57,974 nucleotides of DNA, taken from assembly GCA_028408675.1 (NCBI GenBank), contig JAOOLH010000001.1, forward strand, positions 1 through 57,974, written 5' to 3'. The notes below the pieces were generated by a model. It did not search any database and had not been told where the DNA came from. It saw only the letters and a list, made by a program, of their open reading frames with translations. Below are positions 1 through 8,901 of this stretch, one piece after another; position 1 is the first letter of the stretch; each line of letters begins with the position of its first letter. This DNA comes from Prochlorococcus sp. AH-716-K03. GTDB taxonomy: Bacteria > Cyanobacteriota > Cyanobacteriia > PCC-6307 > Cyanobiaceae. The translations under genes were made by a program, and so were the position numbers.

Positions 1-1
1 A

Positions 2-511
2 AGAGAAAGGATAATTTTTTTAGGGACTGGGATTAATGATCAAGTATCAGATTCACTAGTTGCACAATTATTATTTCTAGAAGCCGAAGATCCTGAAAAG
101 GACATTCAAATATATATCAATTCTCCTGGTGGTTCTGTTACTGCTGGATTAGCTATTTACGATACTATGCAGCAGATCTCTCCAGATGTTGTAACAATCT
201 GTTTTGGGGTAGCTGCAAGTATGGGAGCATTCCTTCTCTCTGGTGGCGCAAAAGGAAAAAGATTAGCATTGCCTAATTCAAGAATAATGATTCACCAGCC
301 TCTTGGAGGTGCTCAAGGCCAAGCAGTAGAAATTGAAATACAAGCAAAAGAAATACTGTTCCTCAAAAAAACATTAAATTCTCTTTTAGCAGAACATACG
401 GGACAATCTTTGGAAAAAATCAATGAAGATACTGAAAGAGATTATTTTCTATCGCCTGGAGAAGCAGTTCATTATGGATTAATTGATAAAGTAATAAAAA
501 ATGACAAGTAA
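2..511 (+). CDS. clpP: ATP-dependent Clp protease proteolytic subunit (5' end missing)
   Basis: Serine peptidase subunit (family S14) that forms the double-heptamer chamber of the Clp protease. The gene is cut by the window edge. Frame 2 is open from the first bases and about 169 residues are visible. The nucleophile serine lies in GVAASMGA (codon 218-220), the histidine in IMIHQP (codon 293-295), and the likely third residue is the aspartate in TERDYF near base 440. The segment [17 protein letters not shown] upstream of the first internal ATG is clearly ClpP, so a start at 167 would be wrong. It lies 101 bases upstream of clpX in the same direction, the usual pairing. Cyanobacteria carry several clpP paralogues; this is the one linked to clpX. 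Confidence 0.96.
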   Translation, partial: RERIIFLGTGINDQVSDSLVAQLLFLEAEDPEKDIQIYINSPGGSVTAGLAIYDTMQQISPDVVTICFGVAASMGAFLLSGGAKGKRLALPNSRIMIHQPLGGAQGQAVEIEIQAKEILFLKKTLNSLLAEHTGQSLEKINEDTERDYFLSPGEAVHYGLIDKVIKNDK

Positions 512-562
512 AAGTAATATTTTAAGAATATGATGACGAATCCAATTTTATAAGCAATCCTA

Positions 563-588
563 ATAAGTAAGGGATACTTATCTTTTTT
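563..588 (+). terminator. Possible hairpin terminator or attenuator between clpP and clpX
   Basis: A perfect 7-base stem (ATAAGTA at 563-569, TACTTAT at 575-581) with a five-base loop is followed by C and six T. The stem is AT-rich, so stability is low. It could partly separate clpP from clpX transcription. This is inference from sequence alone. Confidence 0.35.
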
Positions 589-612
589 ATTTTTTACAAG
601 CTTTAATAATCG

Positions 613-1980
613 ATGGCTAAATTTGACGCCCATCTAAAATGTTCATTTTGTGGTAAATCACAAGATCAAGTCAGGAAACTTATAGCCGGTCCAGGAGTTT
701 ACATTTGTGATGAATGTATAGATCTTTGTAATGAGATTCTTGATGAAGAATTAATTGATACGCAAGCAAAACTGAATAACTCACCTCAAGTAAAGAAAAA
801 ACTACAAACTAATAATCCTAATAAATCTCTTCCCTTAGAATTAACTTCTATACCCAAACCGATTGAAATTAAAAATTTTCTTGATAACCAAGTTGTAGGA
901 CAAGAATCTGCAAAAAAAATATTATCAGTAGCAGTTTATAATCACTATAAAAGATTAGCTTGGAGATTAAATGAAGAAATTAATGAAGATAATTCTAATG
1001 GTTGCCAAGCTACTAAACTACAAAAATCAAACATCCTACTAATTGGCCCAACTGGGAGTGGTAAAACATTATTAGCACAAACTTTGGCTGAGTTTCTTGA
1101 TGTTCCTTTTGCAGTAGCTGATGCAACAACTTTGACTGAAGCAGGATATGTTGGGGAGGACGTTGAGAATATCTTGTTAAGACTTCTACAAAAGTCTGAA
1201 ATGAATGTGGATTTAGCTCAAAAAGGTATCATATATATTGATGAAATCGACAAGATAGCTAGGAAAAGTGAAAATCCATCAATCACAAGAGATGTATCAG
1301 GAGAAGGAGTTCAACAAGCATTATTAAAAATGCTTGAAGGAACCATAGCTAATGTTCCACCACAAGGAGGAAGGAAACATCCCTATCATGACTGCATTCA
1401 AATCGATACAAGTCAGATTTTATTTATATGTGGAGGTGCATTTATAGGTTTAGAGGATATTGTTCAAAAACGTTTAGGAAAACATTCCATAGGATTTACT
1501 ACTACCCAAGAAGAAAACAAATTGGATGCAAAAAAAATAGTTGATTCTCGAGATGCTCTCAAGAATTTAGAACTAGATGATCTAGTCAAATATGGTTTAA
1601 TACCAGAATTCATAGGTAGAATTCCTGTATGCGCAGTATTAGATCGTCTTACTAAAGAAACTCTTGAATCAATTCTTACAGAGCCTAGAGATTCACTAGT
1701 AAAGCAATTTAAAACTTTATTAAGTATGGATAACGTTGAATTAAAATTCGAACCAGAATCTGTGGAAGCAATTGCTAATGAAGCTTTTAAAAGAAAAACA
1801 GGTGCAAGAGCTCTCAGATCAATAATTGAAGAATTGATGCTTGATTTAATGTATACTCTTCCATCTCAAGAAGAAGTTAAAGAGTTCACAATTACAAAAA
1901 AAATGGTAGATAATCTGTTCTCTTCGAAAATTGTTAAACTTCCTGCAAGTCCTAATAGGATGATTAAAGAATCTGCATAA
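613..1980 (+). CDS. clpX: ATP-dependent Clp protease ATP-binding subunit ClpX
   Basis: AAA+ unfoldase that feeds substrates to ClpP in the cytosol. The 455-residue product has the N-terminal four-cysteine zinc-binding domain (C10, C13, C32, C35), Walker A GPTGSGKT (145-152), the GYVGED pore loop (178-183), Walker B ending in DEID (210-213), the KHSIGF loop near residue 290 that contacts ClpP, and a sensor 2 motif TGARALR near 400. Length is slightly above the usual 420-430 because of an Asn/Lys-rich linker at about 50-80 and a short insert near 120-137. It follows clpP and precedes dnaX, all on one strand. Confidence 0.98.
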   Translation: MAKFDAHLKCSFCGKSQDQVRKLIAGPGVYICDECIDLCNEILDEELIDTQAKLNNSPQVKKKLQTNNPNKSLPLELTSIPKPIEIKNFLDNQVVGQESAKKILSVAVYNHYKRLAWRLNEEINEDNSNGCQATKLQKSNILLIGPTGSGKTLLAQTLAEFLDVPFAVADATTLTEAGYVGEDVENILLRLLQKSEMNVDLAQKGIIYIDEIDKIARKSENPSITRDVSGEGVQQALLKMLEGTIANVPPQGGRKHPYHDCIQIDTSQILFICGGAFIGLEDIVQKRLGKHSIGFTTTQEENKLDAKKIVDSRDALKNLELDDLVKYGLIPEFIGRIPVCAVLDRLTKETLESILTEPRDSLVKQFKTLLSMDNVELKFEPESVEAIANEAFKRKTGARALRSIIEELMLDLMYTLPSQEEVKEFTITKKMVDNLFSSKIVKLPASPNRMIKESA

Positions 1981-2038
1981 AAGTATCAGATTATTGTTTT
2001 CATACATAAACCTTAATCATTTAAATTAAAAATAATAA

Positions 2039-3811
2039 ATGCTTAATATACATAAACCTTTTCATCAAAAATACAGGCCTCGTAACCTTGATGAGCTGAT
2101 TGGTCAAGAATTTATATCAACAACTCTTAAACAAGCACTATCACTTCAAAAAATTGCTCCTGCTTATCTTTTTAATGGTCCTAGAGGGACGGGGAAAACA
2201 TCAAGTGCAAGAATATTTGCAAAATCATTAAATTGCCTATCGTCTGATAAACCCACAGCTTATCCATGCGGAAAATGTGAATTATGCATACAAATTGCAG
2301 ATGGTAATGCCCTAGACATTATTGAAATAGATGCGGCATCTAATACTGGAGTTGAAAATATAAGAGAAATAATAGATAGAGCAAGATTTGCCCCTACTCA
2401 AGCTAGATGGAAAGTGTATGTCATCGATGAATGTCATATGCTTTCAACAGCTGCATCAAATGCTTTACTCAAAACTATTGAAGAACCGCCTGCAAAAGTA
2501 GTTTTTATTCTTGCAACTACAAATCCTGAAAGAGTTATAAATACTATTCAAAGTAGATGTCAAAAATTCGACTTTAAAAGAATAAACTCAAATATTATTT
2601 TCCATCACCTTTCGGAGATAGCAAACAAAGAATCGATTAAATTTGAAGATCAAGCTCTAAAGCTTATTGCGAAAAGATCAAATGGTGGGATGCGCGATGC
2701 ACAAAGTTTATTAGACCAATTAAGTCTTTTCCCTGATGGAATAAATACAAAGAACGTTCAAAACCTGCTTGGAGAAGTATCCGAAAATGATTTAACCAGT
2801 TTAATCAATGCATTAATTAATAAAGAACCAGAGTCTTTATTAATTAGTTGTAATAACTTATATGACGCGGGAAATGAACCACATGAGATATTGGTTGGCT
2901 TATTAAATATTACTAGAGACCTATTACTTAAAACTTTAAATAATAATTATTCAGATATGTTCTATACATCTATTGACTTTCAAAATGAATTAAATAAATT
3001 TTCTCATAGCATTAGTAAAAATAGGATAATTGAGTGGCACAACAAACTTAAGAATGTTGATTATCAAATCAAAACGAGCGATAATCCTCGTTTATGGTTA
3101 GAAATACACTTAACTAGTCTTCTTGGAAAAAATGACACAGCAAATATAGTTAATAATATAAAAAATAACAATGTAAATATAAATCAAACGCATGATAATA
3201 ATAGAGAATTAGTGAATAATAAATTTATCTCAGAAGATAATAAAAATGAATCAGAAACCTTGAATAAAGAATTAATTAATAATCAACTTATCTCAAAAGA
3301 TAATAAAAATAAAAATGAATCAGAAACTTTGAATAGAGAATTAATTAATAATCAAGATATTAAACAAAATTCTAAAAATGATAATCAAACTGATTATTTA
3401 AAAGAAAAGTGGGAGCTAATTCTCTCTAAATTAGAATTACCTTCAACAAAAATGTTACTTTCTCAGCAAGCAGAGCTTGCAAGTATTGATTCGAATGAAG
3501 TTTTAATAGCATTATCTCCCAACTGGGAAAATATGATCAAAAGTCGAAAAGTCATAATTGAGAATGCTATAAAAAAAGTCTTTGGGGATAACGTAAAACT
3601 TAACTTTTCTAGCAAAAAAATTAATATAACTAATACTACAAAATCACAAGAGACTGTAATTAAGAAATTAAATGAAAATAATGAAAGGCAAAGCACCGAT
3701 TTTCAAAATTCACCCCCCCTTTCTAAAAAACCTCAAACAGAATCTTACGATAATAGTTCCAAAAATCTAGCAAATTTTTTTAATGGGGAAATTATTGATT
3801 TTGATGAATAA
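2039..3811 (+). CDS. dnaX: DNA polymerase III subunit gamma/tau
   Basis: Clamp-loader ATPase that loads the beta sliding clamp and ties the loader to the polymerase. The 590-residue product has Walker A GPRGTGKT (47-54), a zinc site (C66, C77, C80, C83), Walker B with DECHM (130-134) and the SRCQKFDF region. Residues beyond about 370 form an Asn/Lys/Glu-rich linker containing a tandem repeat (see the repeat entry), followed by a folded-looking C-terminal block at about 455-525. An A7 run at 3571-3577 is placed so that a -1 slip would stop translation after four further codons, giving a shorter gamma-like form; this is not demonstrated. It follows clpX by 58 bases and ends 1 base from the convergent glycosyltransferase gene. 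Confidence 0.97.
   Translation: MLNIHKPFHQKYRPRNLDELIGQEFISTTLKQALSLQKIAPAYLFNGPRGTGKTSSARIFAKSLNCLSSDKPTAYPCGKCELCIQIADGNALDIIEIDAASNTGVENIREIIDRARFAPTQARWKVYVIDECHMLSTAASNALLKTIEEPPAKVVFILATTNPERVINTIQSRCQKFDFKRINSNIIFHHLSEIANKESIKFEDQALKLIAKRSNGGMRDAQSLLDQLSLFPDGINTKNVQNLLGEVSENDLTSLINALINKEPESLLISCNNLYDAGNEPHEILVGLLNITRDLLLKTLNNNYSDMFYTSIDFQNELNKFSHSISKNRIIEWHNKLKNVDYQIKTSDNPRLWLEIHLTSLLGKNDTANIVNNIKNNNVNINQTHDNNRELVNNKFISEDNKNESETLNKELINNQLISKDNKNKNESETLNRELINNQDIKQNSKNDNQTDYLKEKWELILSKLELPSTKMLLSQQAELASIDSNEVLIALSPNWENMIKSRKVIIENAIKKVFGDNVKLNFSSKKINITNTTKSQETVIKKLNENNERQSTDFQNSPPLSKKPQTESYDNSSKNLANFFNGEIIDFDE
3200..3384 (+). repeat. Tandem repeat inside dnaX linker (about 2.8 units)
   Basis: Unit 1 is 3200-3262 (63 bases), unit 2 is 3263-3331 (69 bases, with a duplicated AATAAA-type hexamer) and a partial third runs 3332 to about 3384. 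All remain in frame. Each encodes a variant of NRELVNNKFISEDNKNESETL, where the first residues N-R/K-E-L and the end N-E-S-E-T-L are best kept. The repeat sits in the disordered linker between the ATPase/collar part and the C-terminal domain. Confidence 0.85.
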
Positions 3812-3812
3812 C

Positions 3813-5114
3813 TTAAACACCAGTATGAAGTGTTTTCTTCCAGAGAATCTTTTTAGGGAAAATAGACATTTTTATTGTTACCCATGGTATAACTAAAAAC
3901 CAATGAGATAGATATAAAAGAGAAACAAACATCATCATCAAATTAAGATTTTGTAAAACTGGACCTTCACTCTTACATGAAGAACCATACCAAAGTGCAA
4001 TTCCCGACAAAGTAAATGCAGTTAAGGAGATCAGCCAATAACTGGGTGATTCTGCTAAAGCAATACTTAAAATCAAATCAATCATAGAAATAATAGGCAA
4101 GGCATATTGCAAGATAAAGAAAAAAGTTAAATCAAGCTTTTGAACAAGTTCAATTTGTTTTGAAAATAATTGATCGCCATAATCAAAAAATCTTTGCAAA
4201 CCTCCTTCAGCCCATCTTTGTCTCTGTAAAAATAAAGCGGATATGTTTTCAACTGCTTCTTCCATAACAGGAGGATCCCATAAAATCCCAATTTTTGCTT
4301 TAGCAAATAAAAGCCTAAGACTTAAATCCAAATCATCAGTAACTGTATCTTCATTGAACGAACCACATTTAAGTAGAACTTCCTTATTAATTAATTGACC
4401 ATTACCTCTCAATTCAGATACTCCAGCCACAGATAATCTTCCATATTGAAAAATGGCATCCATTGCCATTTCCATAGATTGACAAGTGGTTAAAAAATTC
4501 TTACTTATATTGATGACAGATTTTCTTAATTGTACTGCTGACCATGATCCCTCATAAACGAAACTAAAGAGTCTTGGTAAAGTATCTTTTTTCAATTGAG
4601 CATCAGCATCTAATATTAATAGCCATTCTCCCTGCGTAAAATTTAAAGCATAATTTAATGCTCCCGATTTGCCACCTCCGGCATTTGCAGATCTACTAAT
4701 AATTTTTAATTTATCAAACTCTTTCGATAACCTTTCCAAAATTAAAGGAGTTTTATCTGAACTACCATCATCAATAATATAAATATTTAATTTATTGGCT
4801 GGATAATCTAAATTAAATAATCTTTCAACTAATCTTTCAATAACATTTTCTTCATCTCTTGCAGCAACTAAAATATCGAGAGCAGGTAACTTATCATAAC
4901 TAGCTATCTTTTCATTATTTTTAGAAACAACACTTCTTTTTATGTTTTTTGAAATTACATTCAATCCATAACAGGCAACTAAAAAGGAAATTATAAATGT
5001 AAAAAATAGAAAATTTTTGAATTTAAAGATATGAGGAATAGTACTTACTAATAAACAAACAGCAAAAAATAAAAAAGATTTTAATCTTCGATTTTTATAA
5101 AAACCGTTACTCAT
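3813..5114 (-). CDS. Family 2 glycosyltransferase, membrane-bound
   Basis: Processive-type GT2 enzyme expected to move a sugar from a nucleotide donor to a growing glycan at the cytoplasmic membrane. The 433-residue product has two N-terminal membrane segments (about 13-28 and 35-55), a GT-A core with DDGSSD (115-120), the metal-binding DAD (169-171), TDD (259-261), Q-x-x-R-W as QRQRW (297-301), and three further hydrophobic segments at about 330-350, 355-380 and 393-415. This is the layout of cellulose or poly-GlcNAc synthase-like enzymes, but the product cannot be told from sequence. It lies 28 bases downstream of the SpoIID-like gene on the same strand, suggesting a shared envelope role. 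Confidence 0.85.
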   Translation of the reverse strand: MSNGFYKNRRLKSFLFFAVCLLVSTIPHIFKFKNFLFFTFIISFLVACYGLNVISKNIKRSVVSKNNEKIASYDKLPALDILVAARDEENVIERLVERLFNLDYPANKLNIYIIDDGSSDKTPLILERLSKEFDKLKIISRSANAGGGKSGALNYALNFTQGEWLLILDADAQLKKDTLPRLFSFVYEGSWSAVQLRKSVINISKNFLTTCQSMEMAMDAIFQYGRLSVAGVSELRGNGQLINKEVLLKCGSFNEDTVTDDLDLSLRLLFAKAKIGILWDPPVMEEAVENISALFLQRQRWAEGGLQRFFDYGDQLFSKQIELVQKLDLTFFFILQYALPIISMIDLILSIALAESPSYWLISLTAFTLSGIALWYGSSCKSEGPVLQNLNLMMMFVSLLYLSHWFLVIPWVTIKMSIFPKKILWKKTLHTGV

Positions 5115-5142
5115 AAATGTTAACTTATAATTTTTATTTTAA

Positions 5143-6681
5143 TTATTGAGACAATATCTCAAATTTTTTAATTTTCGTTCCCTGATAATAATGATTCAAT
5201 ATTTGTTCATAAGTAAAACCTAATTCAGCCATTTCGATCGCTCCTGATTGAGATAAACCTACACCATGACCGAAGCCACCTCCTTTAAAAAGCCATAGAT
5301 TATCATTTAATTTATTAATAGTAAATAAATTACTCGGCAAAAAACTCAATATTCGACGGATATCATCTTTCATGAGAACTATTGGTTTCTTTAAATTATT
5401 TAGCTTAATTTCTAATTTTATTACTCTTCCACTGGAACCTCTATCAATAATATTTAAATCAACCAAATCTGATTTTTCCTCGATCAATTGATTTTTTAAT
5501 AGATTATTTTGGATGATATCACTAGAGATTATTTTCTTCCATCGAAAAAGAGAATGCTTATCACCATATACTTTTTCATCTGCAAACGCGAGAAATCTAT
5601 TTAACTCATCCTCACTTTTGATTGGAAGCTTAAAAGCTTTTTTTAAAGAATCTAAACCATCAATCATTGAATTAAGATATCGATAATCTTTTATATGCCA
5701 AGATTCACTTGCGCTTGCTGATATACCTCCATTAGATCCATGATAAAAGGAATTTATTGGCTTCTTTTTATAAGTGATTATTAAATTTGAAGTATCCTTT
5801 ATCGCTTTATTTACATTTTTATATTCATTGGCAGAGTTTTTATAAACTTGGCATTGAGTGGTTATACATAAATGATATTTATCGATTTTAAATCTATCAG
5901 AATTATAAAGTGCCCAAGTTCTAGCGATTATTGCTTGTGCTTTTAATGCCTCTAAAGGTGAATTAGAGCCAATTTCATGCGGCAGAAGACCTTTTAAGTA
6001 ATCATCAAATTTGATTTTCTGAATCAACGTCCAAGTCCCGTATGAATCTTTAGCTAAATAAAACTTTGTACCAAAATTGACATCATTAATTTTTATCTCT
6101 TCGGATGAAGATATATAAATCGGACCTCGGAGTTTATGTTGCGAATATTCAGTAATAAGAAAAGGAATTATTGTTGTATTGTAGGATTTTTTAAAAAATT
6201 TATAGTTTAATTTTTTATCAGGAAGGTTTTTGCTAACTGGAATCCAAACTTCCCAATTTTTTGGAAAGGCTATCAGAGCTTTGTAACCTTTTTCTTTTAA
6301 TTCTTCAGCTTGCTTTAGTGCAGATTCATAGCTTGCAAATGGACCAAATACAAGTCTTTCAACAGTGTAAGGGGTTTTCAAGGTTATTTTCTTCAAAACA
6401 ATACTTATTTTTTTAGATTTGTGTTTTACACCATTAAGAGAAAGGAGTTTTAAAAAATCATTTTTTGTATTAAAAGTAATATTATAATTTTCTGGAAAGT
6501 TATCGATCTCGGCGCCTAGGTATTGTTTTAATCCAATCAAAAAGTTACCTTTTTTTAATTCTTGTGTAAGATTTATTTTTGAAGATTCTTCAGGAAAGCC
6601 ACTTAATGTCAATATTGGCGTAATTGAACAAAATAACCAACATCCATAAATCAGAAATTTTAAGTTCAATTTGTGCAGCAT
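5143..6681 (-). CDS. SpoIID/LytB-domain protein with SPOR-like segment
   Basis: Likely exported peptidoglycan-modifying protein; the family includes SpoIID (a lytic transglycosylase in Bacillus) and the amidase enhancer LytB. The frame is open to a TTG at 6726, but the first ATG at 6681 gives a clean signal peptide (MLHKLNLKFLIYGCWLFCSI), so I chose it (512 residues). A SPOR-like stretch (GPFASYESALKQAEELKEKGY) lies near 110-135. The SpoIID core follows, with LLPHEIGSNSPLEALKAQAIIARTWAL abbreviated as LPHEI...EALKAQAI...RTWA, then SFYHGSNGG and the end motif GGGFGHGVGLSQSGA. It sits divergent to rpmI-rplT and upstream of the GT2 gene. Confidence 0.85.
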   Translation of the reverse strand: MLHKLNLKFLIYGCWLFCSITPILTLSGFPEESSKINLTQELKKGNFLIGLKQYLGAEIDNFPENYNITFNTKNDFLKLLSLNGVKHKSKKISIVLKKITLKTPYTVERLVFGPFASYESALKQAEELKEKGYKALIAFPKNWEVWIPVSKNLPDKKLNYKFFKKSYNTTIIPFLITEYSQHKLRGPIYISSSEEIKINDVNFGTKFYLAKDSYGTWTLIQKIKFDDYLKGLLPHEIGSNSPLEALKAQAIIARTWALYNSDRFKIDKYHLCITTQCQVYKNSANEYKNVNKAIKDTSNLIITYKKKPINSFYHGSNGGISASASESWHIKDYRYLNSMIDGLDSLKKAFKLPIKSEDELNRFLAFADEKVYGDKHSLFRWKKIISSDIIQNNLLKNQLIEEKSDLVDLNIIDRGSSGRVIKLEIKLNNLKKPIVLMKDDIRRILSFLPSNLFTINKLNDNLWLFKGGGFGHGVGLSQSGAIEMAELGFTYEQILNHYYQGTKIKKFEILSQ

Positions 6682-6772
6682 AAGTTCGATAGTACCTTTT
6701 GATTTCAAAACTTTAATTTGCACCAATGCATATAAAGGTTTAGATTATCTAGATTAAACATTATCAAGGGAA

Positions 6773-6970
6773 ATGTCTAAACTTAAAACTCGTAAATCAG
6801 CAGCAAAAAGATTTAAAGCTACTGCTTCGGGTAAATTTACAAGAAGAAGAGCTTTCCATAATCATTTATTAGATCACAAAAGCTCAAAATTGAAGAGACA
6901 CCTTAAAACAAAAGCTGTTGTTGATGAAAGAGATGCTGATAATGTAAAATTAATGATTCCCTACGCTTAA
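6773..6970 (+). CDS. rpmI: 50S ribosomal protein L35
   Basis: Small basic protein of the large ribosomal subunit. The 65-residue product begins [20 protein letters not shown] and carries the typical [12 protein letters not shown] stretch. Full length for the family. A short purine stretch AAGGG (6766-6770) sits only two bases before the ATG, so a classical ribosome binding site is weak. It precedes rplT by 30 bases. The usual upstream infC is absent; a divergent SpoIID-like gene is there instead. Confidence 0.98.
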   Translation: MSKLKTRKSAAKRFKATASGKFTRRRAFHNHLLDHKSSKLKRHLKTKAVVDERDADNVKLMIPYA

Positions 6971-7000
6971 AAGCATACAAGTTCCTTTCAAAATAAATTT

Positions 7001-7348
7001 ATGGCACGCGTTAAAAGAGGCAACATCGCCAGAAAAAGAAGAAACAAAATCTTAAATCTTGCAAAAGGTTTCAGAGGAGGAAACAAAAATCTTTTTAGAA
7101 CAGCAAATCAAAGAGTAATGAAAGCTCTTTGCAACGCTTATAGAGATAGAAGAAGAAGAAAGAGAGATTTTCGAAGACTTTGGATATCAAGAATAAATGC
7201 ATCTGCAAGAATTAATGGCACAAATTACAGCAAATTAATAAATGGAATGAAGAATTCTAACATCATTATCAATAGAAAAATGCTTGCACAATTAGCTTTG
7301 AGCGATCCACAATGTTTTGAAAAAATAGTTTCCACTGTAAGCAATTAA
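7001..7348 (+). CDS. rplT: 50S ribosomal protein L20
   Basis: Large-subunit assembly protein that binds 23S rRNA early. The 115-residue product has the basic N-terminal tail ([18 protein letters not shown]) and the LWISRINA and RKMLAQLA segments of the family. Co-transcribed with rpmI by position. In other bacteria L20 represses its own operon by binding the leader mRNA; I did not find a convincing 23S-like mimic in the short leader here. Confidence 0.98.
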   Translation: MARVKRGNIARKRRNKILNLAKGFRGGNKNLFRTANQRVMKALCNAYRDRRRRKRDFRRLWISRINASARINGTNYSKLINGMKNSNIIINRKMLAQLALSDPQCFEKIVSTVSN

Positions 7349-7377
7349 ATTAAAATTGTGAAAAATATTTATAATTA

Positions 7378-7935
7378 ATGGAAATATCTTCCTTTCAATC
7401 CTATTTAATAATTCTTTTTGTAGTACTCATAATAATATCTGTTTTTGTATTTCGACAATTTCTTAAGACAAGAAAAGAAGAATTAAATTTAGTAAAATTT
7501 GAGCAAAAAGGCCTAAACTCACTAACAAAAGCTTCCGAATTATATGAATTTGGCTCTATCCAAATTAAAAAAAGATTATATTCAGAGGCCACTAAGACTT
7601 TTCTGAAAGCTATAGAATCTTACGATAATGAACCTAACGAAGCAAAAGCTATCATTGAAAATGCTCTCGGTTTCTCTTATGCTGCTCAAAATGAATTTAA
7701 AAAAGCAATCAAGCACTATAATTCAGCTATAAAATCACTTCCTGGCTATACAGTCGCTTTAAATAATCTTGCATCCGCACAACAACGATTGCTGGAATAT
7801 GATTTAGCATATGCAACTTATAAGAAAGTTTTAGTAATAGATCCAAACAACAAAACAGCAATTAAAAAAAGTAAAGAACTTGAAAAAAGAAATAGTTACA
7901 CCCCTTACAAAGGAATTAAAGATAAAGGATTTTAA
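7378..7935 (+). CDS. ycf37: Ycf37-like TPR membrane protein
   Basis: Probable photosystem I assembly or stability factor. The 185-residue product has one N-terminal membrane segment (about 8-26) followed directly by [11 protein letters not shown], a pattern I associate with cyanobacterial Ycf37. Then come about three TPR units at roughly 55-170: [40 protein letters not shown], and [26 protein letters not shown]. The family assignment is from recall and architecture, not alignment; a generic TPR protein is the alternative. The stop codon is one base upstream of the thiG ATG, so the two are probably translated from the same message. Confidence 0.7.
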   Translation: MEISSFQSYLIILFVVLIIISVFVFRQFLKTRKEELNLVKFEQKGLNSLTKASELYEFGSIQIKKRLYSEATKTFLKAIESYDNEPNEAKAIIENALGFSYAAQNEFKKAIKHYNSAIKSLPGYTVALNNLASAQQRLLEYDLAYATYKKVLVIDPNNKTAIKKSKELEKRNSYTPYKGIKDKGF

Positions 7936-7936
7936 A

Positions 7937-8734
7937 ATGAAATATGATTCATCCCTACAAATTGGAGGTAAAAGCTTCTCAAGTAGGTTGATGGTTGGTA
8001 CAGGAAAATATACTTCTTCAGAAGTAATGATAGAAAGTTTATCGAATACTGAAGCTGAAATAGTCACTGTCGCAGTAAGAAGAATTCAAAATAATCAAAA
8101 TGGTGAAAATTTACTAGAAAAAATTGACTGGGGAAAATTCTGGATGCTTCCAAATACTGCTGGTTGCACCAATTCAGACGAAGCAGTAAGAATAGCAATT
8201 TTAGGAAGAGAACTGGCAAAGTTATCAGGTCAAGAAGAAAATAATTTCGTTAAATTAGAAGTTATTCCAGATAAAAAATATTTATTACCTGATCCTATTG
8301 AAACCCTTAAAGCAGCTGAAATATTAATAAAAAAAGATTTTATTGTTCTTCCATATATAAATGCTGATCCAATATTAGCTATAAAGTTAGAAGAGATAGG
8401 TTGTTCAACTGTAATGCCATTGGGCTCACCTATTGGCTCCGGTCAAGGGCTTTTAAATTTATCCAATATATCCATAATTATTGAAAATTCTAATATTCCC
8501 GTAATAATTGATGCCGGCATAGGTGTACCTAGTGAAGCTTCTCAGGCCATGGAACTTGGAGCAGATGGAGTTTTAATCAATAGTGCTATCGCATTAGCTA
8601 AAAACCCATTAAAAATGGCAAAAGCGATGAATTATGGAGTAAAAGCTGGGCGAGATGCTTTTTTAGCAGGAAGAATTGAAAAGCAAAAATTAGCAAGCGC
8701 TAGTTCACCTGATAAAAACATTTCAATAAAGTAA
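7937..8734 (+). CDS. thiG: Thiazole synthase
   Basis: Makes the thiazole phosphate of thiamine from deoxyxylulose phosphate, dehydroglycine and the ThiS thiocarboxylate. I start at the ATG at 7937, one base after the TPR stop; the earlier in-frame start at 7880 would overlap that gene by 56 bases and adds a non-homologous Lys-rich leader. The product is 265 residues: [15 protein letters not shown] near the N-terminus, TVAVRR with the family arginines near 40, LPNTAGC near 70, KLEVI near 110, [12 protein letters not shown] near 160, [11 protein letters not shown] near 190 and [12 protein letters not shown] near 210. Several cyanobacteria fuse ThiO to ThiG; here ThiG stands alone. Confidence 0.96.
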   Translation: MKYDSSLQIGGKSFSSRLMVGTGKYTSSEVMIESLSNTEAEIVTVAVRRIQNNQNGENLLEKIDWGKFWMLPNTAGCTNSDEAVRIAILGRELAKLSGQEENNFVKLEVIPDKKYLLPDPIETLKAAEILIKKDFIVLPYINADPILAIKLEEIGCSTVMPLGSPIGSGQGLLNLSNISIIIENSNIPVIIDAGIGVPSEASQAMELGADGVLINSAIALAKNPLKMAKAMNYGVKAGRDAFLAGRIEKQKLASASSPDKNISIK

Positions 8735-8805
8735 TTAGATTCCTTAAAAACTAAATTTAATATTAAAAAAATTACAATATTAACTAATTTGTTAATTAAA
8801 GAGAG

Positions 8806-8834
8806 AAGATTTGAAACTTTTTACAATCTTTTTT
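8806..8834 (+). terminator. Possible terminator after thiG
   Basis: Stem AAGATT(T)G at 8806-8813 pairs with CAATCTT at 8824-8830 with one bulged T and a ten-base loop, and runs straight into further T residues to 8834. It lies 72 bases beyond the thiG stop. AT-rich and weak, but correctly placed to end the ycf37-thiG message before sqdB. The rest of the gap 8735-8901 holds AT-rich sequence with no clear gene. Confidence 0.35.
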
Positions 8835-8901
8835 CGCATTTTGTAAGCACTCTGTAGTAATTTAATAAATATAAAATGATATTTTAATTCTGGAGTTTTG
8901 A

